Shown here: one piece after another, positions 50,860-62,400 of the stretch | Numbering within the stretch: position 1 is the stretch's first letter | Layout of the letters: every line of letters begins with the position of its first letter | Origin: Megachile rotundata | Taxonomy: Eukaryota > Arthropoda > Insecta > Hymenoptera > Megachilidae | Direction: 5' to 3' | Length of the DNA: 64,000 nucleotides | Assembly: GCF_050947335.1 (NCBI RefSeq) | Contig: NC_134985.1 | Coordinates: forward strand, 21,009,190 to 21,073,189 | Notes under the pieces: model-generated | Database searches by the model: none | What the model was told of the DNA's origin: nothing | Seen by the model: the letters and a program-made list of their open reading frames with translations, nothing else | Made by a program: the position numbers and the translations under genes

Positions 50860-52494
50860 TTAATTATATGCTAAGTTAAAGGTTCGTTCATTCTCTTGTC
50901 TGAAGTTCTGATGCATCTGATCGATTTGCTGTATTTTTTGATTAAGCAATACCGTTTGCTGATCTATCCACTGTAAACTGTTCATATGCGCATTTAATAT
51001 TTTGCCAATCTGGACGATTGGATCGCTAGAATCTTGAGTGCGGTTAGCTTGATTCAAATGTTCGATAATCTCTTTTAAATCTTCCGACATTCGTTTTAGT
51101 TGTGTGTCGAGATCCTCCGCTAAACGGTACGTATACTCTCTTTCAGAATCAGACACTGAAAGAGATGCTAATTCTTTCTCTAGTGGCACCAAACAGTCCT
51201 GCAATTCCTTTTGTTGTCCAACCTGTATTTGTAACATTTATAAGAAGAATAAATAATTTATATTGAGCTTGGTACAACATTAATGCGTAGAACTTACAAC
51301 ATAATCCAATTCCTGTTCCAGCTGTTGTTGCTGAATTTTTACTATTTCAACTTCCTGATTAAGGGCTACTATTTTTTCTCCGTTACTTATTAGCAATTTA
51401 TCCCAAGCATTAACTTTAGCAGCCTGATCTACAAATACTTTCTCTTGTTCCTCTAATTCCAAAGTCCATTTATTGATAGATTCTTCAAATGAGCTTATGG
51501 AAGCTGGTTGGAATGTGCTCGCGGACGAAGTAACACTATAATTCAATCAATAATATCTCTATGCTACATAGTAATATCATATAAAACTAGATGAAAAGAT
51601 GCTTACGTGGTAGCTGTGCCTAATGATGCTTGGGTACTAGGAGTTGTAAGACTGGGTGCAGCAGAAGTTTTATTTAAGGAAAACCCTGTTGTAGTAGTTG
51701 CTGCAGTACTTGTTCCAAATGTAAATGGTGTGGCTGCAGAAGTTGTTGCACTTGTATTTAAAGAAAAACCTGTAAAAACATTAAATTGATTAGATACATA
51801 CTTCACATGTATAATAGTTCACCAATTAATACCTGTTGCTGGAGTTGTTGTTAATGTTGATGCTGTTGTAGCAGCAGTTGCAGTAGGCAGAGTAAATGTA
51901 GTTCCTACTGTCATTGTATTTGGTGTACCAAATGTTAATCCAGTAGTGGTACCAGATGAAACAGCTTCACCAGCTCCAACACCAAATGCACTAGTAATTG
52001 GTTTAGCTGCAAATGCTGATGTGGTTGTTGCTGTTGTTGTTATAGCAGTAGCTGTTCCTGCTTGGTTAAAACCTAAAATATTTCCAGCCGGAGTTGGTGC
52101 AGGAAATCCTGTAGGTACTGCTGCATTGATTGCACTAGGTGTTGCACCTGTAGTTGCAAGCGTTGATGAACCATATCTTATACCAAAAGCTTGAGAAGGT
52201 GCAGTATTGCCAGGTGTAGCAATGGGTGTACCTAAAGTGAATGCAGTACTTTGAGCAGGAGTACTAGCTAATCCACCAAATAGACCTCCAGGTTTATTTT
52301 GACCAGGTGTTAATGAAAATGGGGCTGGCTTTGCAGCATCTCCAGCACCACTTGCTACAAAACAATATATTTGTGATAGATTGTCAATTTTTAGTATTAC
52401 TCATTAACATAAAATAGGTTATTTTACTTTGGACTGGAGTTCCAGTGGCAGTAGTATTGGCATCAGACTTCGAGGTGTTCAATTGAAAACTCAT
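50860..52494 (-). CDS. Nup62: Nuclear pore glycoprotein p62 (Nup62)
   Basis: Five minus-strand exons: 52494-52428, 52354-51833, 51769-51607, 51535-51298 and 51222-50860, 450 residues (human 522). The N-terminal half (about residues 24-250) is Thr/Ala/Gly-rich with FG motifs such as LFGG, AFGI, AFGV, TFGT and GFS; it would line the pore channel and is a usual site of O-GlcNAc. The C-terminal 200 residues (SFEESINKWTLELEEQEKVF onward) are the alpha-helical Nsp1/Nup62 coiled coil that in this family assembles with Nup54 and Nup58. All exon phases agree. The low-complexity exons lack stops on the plus strand too, which creates antisense shadow ORFs (for example 51946-52194). It is head-to-head with the UGT-like gene. 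Confidence 0.95.
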
Positions 52495-54226
52495 TTTTTT
52501 GTATTACTTAACCTATAGAAGAACATGTATTAATAACTTTTTAATGTATTCGAGTACTTTATGTTTTACTTATGATAAGCCTTAGTTTTACTATGAACAT
52601 TTGTATCTAACCTTATTCGCTTTGAAAGTAGACTGACAGACAAAAACAGATTTCAATAAAAGAATAACTTAATAACCACTTATTATCGATGTATTTAGTA
52701 TATACGATTAATTTACTTATAAACTCATGACATTAAACTTCACAGTCTTAATTACGAAATAAAGTTTCCTGTATTTTAACAACAACAAGTAACAACAAAT
52801 GTCATTCAAGTAGGACGTAGCGCACTCTACAAAATTAGTTCATCATAGATGGCATCAGTGAGCAGGCATTTGCTGCAATGATGGATTTCTTTCGAAATTA
52901 GAATCAAAATTATTAATAAATAAACATTATAATTGAAACCAAAGAACCTATTAACATTAAAGTTTATAATTACATCAGTATTATATTAAAAAATTGTCTA
53001 ATAACATATAATACATGGTATAACAAGTTCAACTCAAGTAAATAGAAGGTTATGAAGGCATTTTACTATGACCGAGTATTCATAGTGGACAGAAATGTGA
53101 GATGAATAATTGTGTATTTTCATATCAGTATAAACATCCTCTAGACTTTATTCTAGATAATCTTAACATATTATAAGGATATCGTGTCTGTTTATATACA
53201 TTAATACATACTTTTGTACGAATAGTTTAATCGAGTTTAATTCTTTTAACTACAAAGTGATCATAATATATGCTCGAAACGTCTTTACTAACGGCGCACT
53301 ACTTGATCTCGGACCGAAAGATTCTCTTGAAGTGACTTTTAAAAAGACCGCTAATACTTTTCTTACTACTGAGTCATCTGGTGGTGTGTTAAATATTAAA
53401 ACATAATTGTCACAGACGAAAACGGTCTCTAGGACCATCTATTCATCCCACATCGTGACTTAAATAGAGTGCACGCACACTTATCTAGAATGTGAGCACG
53501 CGTTTCCAGAATTTTTAGCCGGCGCACGCGTTGGAAACTGATTCTAGATTCTGGACCATTGACCGAGCGTTTGCTTACAACAGTCAAATGTCACGACCCA
53601 CGCGCTCATTTATGTTTCGTGGCGAGCTTATGTCAGACACGAGTCACTCATACGTGTATTATTCATTTTATCTGAAACTGATATTTCCACTGATCTGTGC
53701 GTAGAATATTTTTTGCATTTTTGAGCGAGGCGTAGTGCTGTTTAAAGAGGAAAAACTATATATATATCGTGTATATACATATATTTTAACCGTGCATCAT
53801 AAAATTTTTGTGTATATATAGCACTCGACCGGAAGTATCTTCCATAAAATAATCTTTGGTGTGCAGATCATGTCCTTACGTGCAACGATTTTATGGTGAA
53901 ATATTTTATGATAATTTATGATCACATAGTTGTGGGTATTTTATAAGTGAAATTTGCGATAGTGATATAATACTCCATTTTATGCTCAACTCTCGTAACG
54001 TACCGGCAAATGCTGGAGTACACCAGAGTTCCATTTGAGACTGTGGTGCATTATACATAATCGATGTACGCATTTTTATAAGAATTACAATTTTGACAAA
54101 TTTTAAATAGTAACTTCTGTTTTAATAAACCTACAGTGTATTTTAAAATCACGTTTTATTGAACTGCAAAAGCTAAAGGAATACGTGACTTTTATCTTCG
54201 TCGATCGTTACCATCGTTCGATCACG
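52495..54226. other. Divergent spacer between Nup62 and the UGT-like gene
   Basis: About 1.7 kb of AT-rich DNA. An ATATATATAT tract at about 53758-53770 is a possible TATA region for the UGT-like gene. A 62-codon minus-strand ORF (53250-53438, ATG start) has normal composition but no recognised family. No other feature was seen. Confidence 0.5.
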
Positions 54227-56112
54227 ATGCTGCCATTCTTCGCATTATGCACGTGTCTCTATCTGGTCAACATTGCTGATACTTCAACGTTGACTGCACC
54301 CCCGCAATCGGCACTTGTTGTCGCCTTTGAAGATATCTACGATTTATCTCTGTTAGCCAATACTTTATCGGATCAAGGGATCGATGCTACATTGATCATA
54401 CCGGCATCGCACGAGAATGAACTTTACGAGACGCTAATCGACGTCGAGGTGTTGCGATTGAATATCGAAGCTGACGAATCCATCACTTCGGACAAAAGAG
54501 CAGTTCGAGCTTGCGAGGCTCTGTTAAAGGATGAAGGAATCGCAGGGAAAATAAAGGAAATTCAACCCACTTTTACCATATTTCCCGCACTCAGGTACGG
54601 TACTAGAAATTTCTGGAGATTTAGGGATTCTCGGAATTACTTATCAATTTTTACTGACGAATTTTTTTAATTTTCAGACACGATGGTTGTTTATTACCTT
54701 GGACAAAAAACATCGAATCTATTCCAGTCATATGGACACGGAATCGAGAGGAGGAACAATACGTGTTCGAATACACTGGTGCTGCTTGGCCGGTATACAG
54801 TACAGGTTTTTGGTCACGATTATGGATGAGTTTTTCGAGGAGGTCAATATTCTCGACGACCCGAGACGAGTACGTGGCGTATGCCTTACGGATAGCGGGG
54901 AAATACTTGCCAGACACCGGTCTCAATTTAGACAATCTTTATACCGACGTTCGCCTTATACTTTGGGGATCTGATGTTGTCTTACGTTCGGATTTCGTTC
55001 CTCTAACGCAACTCATAGTCGAAGTGAGTGAAACAGAAAATGTTTAGACTAGAGTATTTTTGAATGTTCTTAGACTCTGCTAAGGTTTCCTTAAACTCTT
55101 CTTGAATATAAAACGTACGCAGTGAAGTTATTATACTTTATTTTAGCGTATTTATAATATGATGGTTATAAAAAATAATTGTTATACAGGTTGGTTGCCA
55201 CCACTGTAGAGGAGCTCACCCATTACAAGGAGATCTTCACAAAATACTGCTCGAGTATCGCCTGGGAACTATTGTAGCGTTTCTGGATGAGAGCTATACC
55301 ACGCTAATCAAAGAATTAGCAGAAAAATTGCCGCAGGGTAGGGAGGGCCAAGCGGTAGTTTGGAAGAACATGAACTGGCAAAGCTCAGGCAGCGCTATGC
55401 CGGATAATCTCTTCATCCGGTCAGCGATTGATCGGCAAGACCTAATAGGTACATTGAAACCTTATAATTTCTGCATAGAATCCTAATAGGTTCTTGATTA
55501 AAGCTTTCGATAATTAGTGTAGGGCTTTGATCTGTTGGCAAATTTTATATTTCTTTTTCGCTTCCTCGGTTTTTTTCTTCAACGATATTGTTCGTTGCAG
55601 GTTACAGTCGAACACGAGTAATGCTAAGTCACTGCACCGATTCGGAACTTTTGGAAGCTGCCTTCCACGGGACTCCGGTGATATGCTTTCCTAGAAACCC
55701 TCTAGAATCCCAGAACGCGGCGAGAGCGGTTCAGTTAGGTTTCGCTCGATCCGCGGAAGACATTCGTGCCTTGAACAGCGAGGAAATAGCCAACGCCGTG
55801 ATCCACATCCACGAGACGATGGATTATCGCGAGAACGGTCGTAAGGTCTCGGTGGCGATCCGCGACAGATTAAATCCTGCGGTGGATAGACTTATCTATT
55901 GGCTGCGTTATATGGCAAGAACCAGAGATTGGGACATCGATTTCCTGGCTGCTGACAGTTCAGCGAGAACGTTTAACGAGGATCTTCAGTTCTTCATTGG
56001 TTTATTTGTGGGCAGTATATTAGGGATTTTCGTGACCGTTGGTTGCATGTTGGCCAGGTATCTGATCATGTCGAAGAGGAGACAAAGGTCGAAAGGAAGG
56101 TACACGCGATAG
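54227..56112 (+). CDS. UDP-glycosyltransferase-fold membrane protein, probably without catalysis
   Basis: Four exons, 54227-54594, 54678-55023, 55190-55448 and 55601-56112, encode 494 residues, a normal UGT length. A signal peptide (MLPFFALCTCLYLVNIADT) starts the protein. Near the C terminus a membrane segment at about residues 455-477 is followed by a basic tail, the type I ER layout of animal UGTs. The signature region is recognisable but altered: LSHCTDSELLEAAFHGTPV replaces the usual SHGG...HGVP pattern, and the Asp-Gln pair that binds the sugar is Leu-Glu at the aligned place. The N-terminal segment ALVVAFEDIYDLSLL has no His where the catalytic His is expected. The WxPQ motif is also missing. 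Intact frames and four consistent junctions argue against a pseudogene. The ATG at 54227 is chosen because it gives the signal peptide. It diverges from Nup62. Confidence 0.85.
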
Positions 56113-56288
56113 AAATGAACAAAGAAGATGCGGAATCGATGGGATGGTTAATGACGGACATTTTTCGCATATGTATTTATATAAATGCACGTAGAGTACA
56201 GGTACATACAAATACAAATGTTACGAGCTAGGGTTTATCTCATTGCTAATGAAGAGACGTATCTATTACGAGAATACTTGATCAATAA

Positions 56289-56345
56289 GATTGATTGATT
56301 GATTGAGTCGTTGATTGATCGATTGATTGATTGTTTGATCGATTG
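56289..56345. repeat. (GATT)n microsatellite
   Basis: Imperfect GATT/GATC tetranucleotide run of 57 bp in the probable 3' UTR of the UGT-like gene. Confidence 0.9.
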
Positions 56346-56398
56346 GAAAAGCTAGAAAGTACGATGTAACGTGTTATCATAATCGTAAGAAGGGGAAA

Positions 56399-56404
56399 AA
56401 TAAA
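56399..56404 (+). terminator. Poly(A) signal AATAAA for the UGT-like gene
   Basis: First canonical AATAAA after the stop at 56112, implying a 3' UTR of about 300 nt that includes the GATT repeat. Confidence 0.5.
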
Positions 56405-57328
56405 TTACAATTTGTAATACTGCGCTCTGTATGTCGTCTCGTTGCACGAGTGCTCGCTCGTGTGCGTATATCGCCTAGATCCTTACAATGTACGGACGAA
56501 TCGGTACCTAGTTTAATTCGACTCACTTTTAAGGCCATGTTCTTCTAATCAGATCAGCCGCCTTCGTGCACGCTGTCCCAGCGAAATTTTATTCGCCTGG
56601 TGTACATCTGCGCGTTTCATCTAACCCAAACGTCTAAAATACACATTTCGTTGTACAACTTAGACAAGATACTGTGCACGTGTTACTCGTTTATCGTCAT
56701 CGACTCGTGTTGGTTCTTAGCAAAAATGATTGGAAGAGCGCCGTTAACACATTGATCGCTACACCGAAACTGTTAATTTCGTTAGTCTACATGCTGAATT
56801 TTAATCAATTTTATTCACTGTGTTTGTAATGTTTTGCTGTTATGCATGATTCCAGGTATCTACTATGAATTTCTAATTAGGTGAATCGAAGTGTACGGGT
56901 TATGAATTCGCATGTGGATGTGACAATCAACGTGTTAAAAGGCAAAAAGTAGCAGTGTAAAAAAGTCCATTTAAACGCGTAAAAATGAAGCGATCCTATG
57001 AGACATTCGTTGCTTTGAGCGCGTACTCGCGACACGAACAATTCGGACTTCGTAATTGACTAGACTGTGGCTTCGATCAGCTTGGTTCAAATGCGACGAA
57101 ACGTCGAACTTCCACTTCGTGTGATAAAATTAATAGACAGAGGTTCATTTTCTTCTATGTTCGTTCGAACCGCGAAGGATGATTCGGTGTCTCTCGATTA
57201 TGAATGAAAAACGATGAAGACGGAGGGCTGCGTAAAACACAGGAGCGATCACTCTCCGAACAGCTCCAGCTTTCGTCTTTGTTCTCGACGCAGCATTTCG
57301 GTAAACGTAATTAACATCGATCGATCGT

Positions 57329-57459
57329 GTACACTCGGGTGCAACGTACGTGTCCTGAAGGTTTAGGAAGAACCTAAAGAAACTGCAAACCCTACTGTCT
57401 GTCAACTGCTGGGACCTCTCTCTTTACTTTCAGGAAGCCTACGTTGCACCCGAGTGTAC
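57329..57459. repeat. 20-bp perfect inverted repeat, extendable to about 31 bp
   Basis: GTACACTCGGGTGCAACGTA (57329-57348) is the exact reverse complement of 57440-57459. After four unpaired positions TCCTGAA (57353-57359) pairs with TTCAGGA (57429-57435), leaving a central loop of about 70 nt. Confidence 0.85.
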
Positions 57460-57757
57460 GTGTATATACTTATCTATATACAGCGCGACAGTCGTGGACG
57501 TAAAATCTACAAAACAGTAAGAAGACAGTATGTACAGTCATTGGCAGAATTGTTCCCGAACCGAGTGATCCGAGACGGACTGTCCAGAGCGGAGACGGAT
57601 ACGCTTGGTATCGCTCAGCGACGACCTCCTTTTCCTCGTTTCTCTCTCCTCTCTTCTATTGTCGCGTCGAGAATCAGACCTCTCGCTTTCGTAGTCCGCC
57701 TCGTTCCTCGTAACTCGCATTGTTCGCCGGTACACGGCTGACACAGCGAGTCTTATA

Positions 57758-58367
57758 CAGTGATTCGCGAAAGTATCCGGACGCTTGTTGGGCAAAAACT
57801 CGAGGAAAACGCACGAATTTTATTAAAGTAAAGCGGTTTTCAAAACTCCCTGGAGTGATTCTTTAGAGAGGAGTTTCGTGAATCTTCCACTATTGTGCTG
57901 TCTTGTTCAGAACATGATCGCGACCGTAGTCACAAGATTCTGAAAATACACTCGTCCTCGAGGGATCAGCTCCATCATGAGAGACTTTAGGACTGTCTGA
58001 AGATAATTTCATTCAGATGATATAGCGCCCTCTGTGTTATTGCGAAGATAGAGGTTACTCGTAATAGGGAAAAGATTTTGAGCAGCTATTTTTTAGCAGA
58101 CTGTATCTTCCAGGTTATATTGGTAGAGTAAATGGTACAGCAGCTAGCGCTAGTACATTGACACGGTGAGTTTAGATAAATGGTAGCGAGTGGAGTAGGA
58201 TTTCAATGTGGAATTACCACTCTCCTTTTGCTACTTCAACGTACTAGCCCTAGCTGCTATATTACTTCCACTATCGATGTAACCTAACGCTAATATCGAA
58301 GGTTCTAATATAGTATTCACTGATTGTGGCAACATAAAACTATGAAATACTCGCGTTCGAATGCTTT
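57758..58367. mobile_element. Possible Tc1/mariner-type remnant
   Basis: TA-CAGTGATTCGCGAAAGTATC, followed by CGGACGCTTG, at 57756 resembles Tc1-like terminal repeats. About 600 bp downstream GCGTTCGAATGCTTTCGCAC is an approximate inverted match lacking a few bases near the tip. No transposase ORF lies between. The right end is poorly conserved, so boundaries and class are tentative. Confidence 0.35.
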
Positions 58368-59490
58368 CGCACTACATCGTCAGCTGGTCCGTGTTTCAGA
58401 TGAAGACAAGGTGGTTCTACGCGCTAGAGAGCATTGGTATACAATGAGATACCTACACATCGTGGAGGATCTGTTTTATTTCGAATATAAATAAGAGTCT
58501 CGCGTCCATACGCAACTACGCGAGCACGAACAGGAAATAATAGAAAAGAAGAAAGAACGAATGGTCGTCGAGTGGCCTATTAACTCGCCTAACGTTAGTA
58601 CTCTAGTTATCGTTCGCTCGTGTTCAATCGCTCGCTTAACCGGACACTCGTTCATACGGAAACACACGCGCGCCTCGTCGCTATCGTTCCTTTTCTCGTC
58701 AGCGGGAACCGTAAATTATTAACATATTGAGTTTCAGCCGCAATAAGAGCTTCAGGGAGGGCAACCCCATTAAAAATTCATGCGAGATTTATCCTCGTCG
58801 GACGAAAGGTCCCGACGAAGAACATCTGATTTTATCCTCCTGTGTCTTATTACTGTCTCTTCAACTCTATCACGCTCCTCATCGAGTCCAACTCCCGTCA
58901 CGATTCTGGTCATCACCGTCGAGCCTCAACATGTTAACATTTACATAAATAATGGTGCACCTGAGAGTCAGATTAGCATAATCCACGTGCAATTTCGCTA
59001 GACGTCTATTCGCTATACCATGACCAATGGATACACGATTTTTCTCGGGAATAGTATAGTTAGCTGTCTTCCTAAGGGTGATCGAAATTTTTAGAACCAT
59101 TAAAAAGGGTTCTCCGTTTCTGATAAGATCCCTCGTTGTTAAAAACAAGCTGAGTTGATCAAAGAACACCCTGCAGAGTTCAGCAATACTTTCCTCTAGA
59201 CGTACGCTTGCCGAAAGAGTGGACTTACGCTCTGACTGTCGGGTACAGAACGCTCTAACGTAACCTGTCACGCTTTGTAGCCTCTCGCGGCTTTAACGGC
59301 TCGCGGACCGATTCCTCGGATAAAACTTAAACAAAAAGAATGGCGTGGTAGAAGCACACGGTCCACCCTGATCGATTCGAAGGAGGGGCCATATGTGTCG
59401 AAGAGGATCCTCGTCATCGGAGATAATGCCTCGACGAAGCGGAGTCGTGAAGCACCTTTCGGTAGGCCGACCGGAATGCCATTCCACCGT

Positions 59491-62400
59491 TTAATTGCAC
59501 ACGTGCTCTTCTCGTTTGTGCCGACAGAGCTCGCACTTCACGTTACAACACCAGACAAAACGGCAATTACAATTCTCCGTCACGTCCCGTACTCTCGTTT
59601 GGTAACCACGGCCGCAGCATAGCAGTCGACATCCGTCTAGGCCTAGGGACGTTCGGTTGCATATCCTTCCTCTGGTGCCGGGTATACCGAGCCTGAAATG
59701 CGAAAACCTGACTTAACTTTTGGATCCTGGGTTGGACAGATTGTGGACTTTGTGGACTTTGTGGACAGGTTAAGGATAGAAGATTACGCAACATCGATGT
59801 AAGTTTAGGAGATCCTAAGAAGGTATGATCAGATGCTGCAAATTTTCAAGTTGCGAATATAAAATGAAAAAGTTGCTCACGCGATGTCCTTTTCACAGTA
59901 GTCAGGACTATCTTCGAGATAAACTAGGTCCGTTTTATTTGGTCGCTTAAGGTCCGGGCGGGCAGGCCTCAGTCTTGCTGGTCTCCTTCCACCGCGTTGC
60001 GCCAGTCGTACCAGAGCTGCTCCTTCGTGCAAAGCGGCCAGAGCGGCACCAGCCACCCTGAACGCAGGTAATCTTCTCCAACACACACGCACGCTACACG
60101 AACCGGACAAACCTGTGGCACACGGCATCATTCCACTTCAACTTATTCAAATTGTTCCGCGTATTAAGGTAACAATGGTTCATTAGTCTAATTCTGCATT
60201 AATCATCGAATAACACGTTTAAAATCATGTACCAAGAATTTTAACTATCAAATGCTACTATTATAGAATTGTAACAAAAATTTTAACAAGTATCTTTTAT
60301 CTGTATCGTTAGAAGGTGAAAAATAATGAGGTCCAAGAAGGAGCTTCCCACGAAATCAACCGGTCAAGCATGGAAGGGATTGAAATCGTGGGTCGTCGAA
60401 GCGCGAGGAATGAAAAATAAGAGCATAGATACAAGGCTTATCTGTAGGATGCGTTAATGGCTCACCGTGACACTTGCACACGCGTTGCATTCTAGAGCGG
60501 ACAGCGCGCCTGCCAGCTTCGCTATCGTGCTTCCTCATCAGCTGGCCAGCCAGCCCTTTCGGTCCTTGGAGAACACCCTCCTTCACCGGCTCCTCTCCGC
60601 TGTCGGACCATTCTCGCGAAAACTTCTCTCCGTAGTGTATATCCTGCGGGCGTGCAAATTTTATCCTTTATTTTCTCCCGTACATCGGTAATCTCTTTCA
60701 TTATTCATGAACTTCGTATTGTGACGGTACAAGTATGGGCTGTAGATATTTGATGCATGGCGATACAACGCGGGAGGAATCTAATGTATAGAGATCTAAC
60801 GCGTGACGATGTAGACATATCAAGTGTGGTCGCACAACGTGGGAGATCCTAACGCGTGGTGCTATAATGCGAAAAAATCTAATGCGCGATGATGTAATAC
60901 ATAGAGAATCCATGTACAAGAAATCTTTAACGCGTAGACAATCAGCGTGCGGTGATATAATGCGTAGAGATTCGAAACATGTAGAAATTGTGGAGAATAT
61001 GTGTGGAGAATCTGACGTATAGAACTGACGCAGTGATACAACCTGTCGAGATACACAGAAATCCAACATGTGTCGATACAATGCCTAGCTCGTAGAAATC
61101 TAATACGCGTATTGTTCATTGAACACATAGTAACACAGTACAGTATAAAGTTACATATTTTCGCAAAGTGTTTTAATTAGAAAGAAGAACGTTATAAACG
61201 GAGTAAATTTAAATTGAACGTAACCAAATTGAATTTCGCCGACGACGAAACCGTGCTTGTCCCGCGAGTTAATGGAATTCCGTTCCGCCGACAAACGACG
61301 ATTATTTTCACCCTTTCGGGGGCGAACAGAAACACCGGAGGTACACGTAACAGTATCCTTTCTTTGCGTTCCGCGTGCACGGGGCTCGGGGGACCAACCC
61401 CTCGACACAGAGAATAGCTACGAGCGGCTTTTTCTCGGAAACTGTTCCTGCTCGACTCTACGAGCTTCACCTCGTCTGCTACTTTTCAACCACCAGCTTC
61501 GATTTTTATTTCTTTCGACGTTCAGACGTTCACTGCTCTATGAGCCGTATCGTCAAGTGTTCTCTTTTTCACCCGTTAACGCGTTCAGAAAGTATGCAGA
61601 CCTTTTCGTAAATTACAAAGCGCTTTTTGTAATAGCTCCCGATACATGTACGGATTATATGTGGACACGAGAATGAATTTTGTAAATTAGAAACTATCAA
61701 TCTGGAGCGATTTATCGAGAAACTTTCGAATTAATTTGATAAAAAATGTTAAAAATAAATAAAAGAAGTTTGTAAAAAATGCGTTTCTTTTATAATTTCC
61801 GACGAGTGCTCCCTCGAAGAAACAGGTAGAGAAGCACTGGCATCCCCAATTAGTCGTCTCGATCTCTCTACGGTCGGTCGACGTAAACCTTAACCCTGGA
61901 CGAAGACAAAGCTCGTCCTGTAAACGGATGCATTTCATGCGTACGGCTGACCCCTTGTAGACATTGCTAGCTTACAAGGGGATTAAGGGGGCTAAGCTTG
62001 TTAAGTTGCAACAACCCGCCACCTCCTGTCCCCGCCTAGTCGGACATATCGGCCACGTAACTCGCACGTGAGCGATGCACACGAACGTAAATACGCGTGC
62101 AAAAGATCCGTCAAGAGAAAGAAGAAGGATGGCAATTGAAGAAACGGTGAAAGAGGAGAAAATTAAACTAAAACGGAGCAAGTAGGAAAGAGAGAAGAAT
62201 CGAGGATGGAAGCAGGTGGACCGGAAGGTGTTAAAGAAGAAACAAATGAACGACGTAATGATGGGAAAGAGAAAGTGGAACGGAGGTGTTATAGAAAAAC
62301 TAGCACGATGGAACGGGAGAAAAAAATGGACGAAGGTAATGAAGTATAGGCAATCATTAAAATTCTTGAAAGAATTTATAAAGTAAAGAAAACAAAACGA

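Larger units (their letters stand above)
56405..59490. other. Intergenic region between the UGT-like gene and the Wnt gene
   Basis: About 3.1 kb between two convergent genes. It holds a long inverted repeat (57329-57459) and a possible Tc1-like remnant (57758-58367). ORFs such as 57454-57741 and 58879-59271 show no conserved motif. The Wnt 3' UTR must lie in its right part. Confidence 0.6.

Noticed and set aside
53250..53438. 62-codon ATG ORF on the minus strand between Nup62 and the UGT-like gene
   Set aside because: The composition is protein-like, but the length is within chance, no family was recognised and no splice partner was found. Conservation in related species would revive it.
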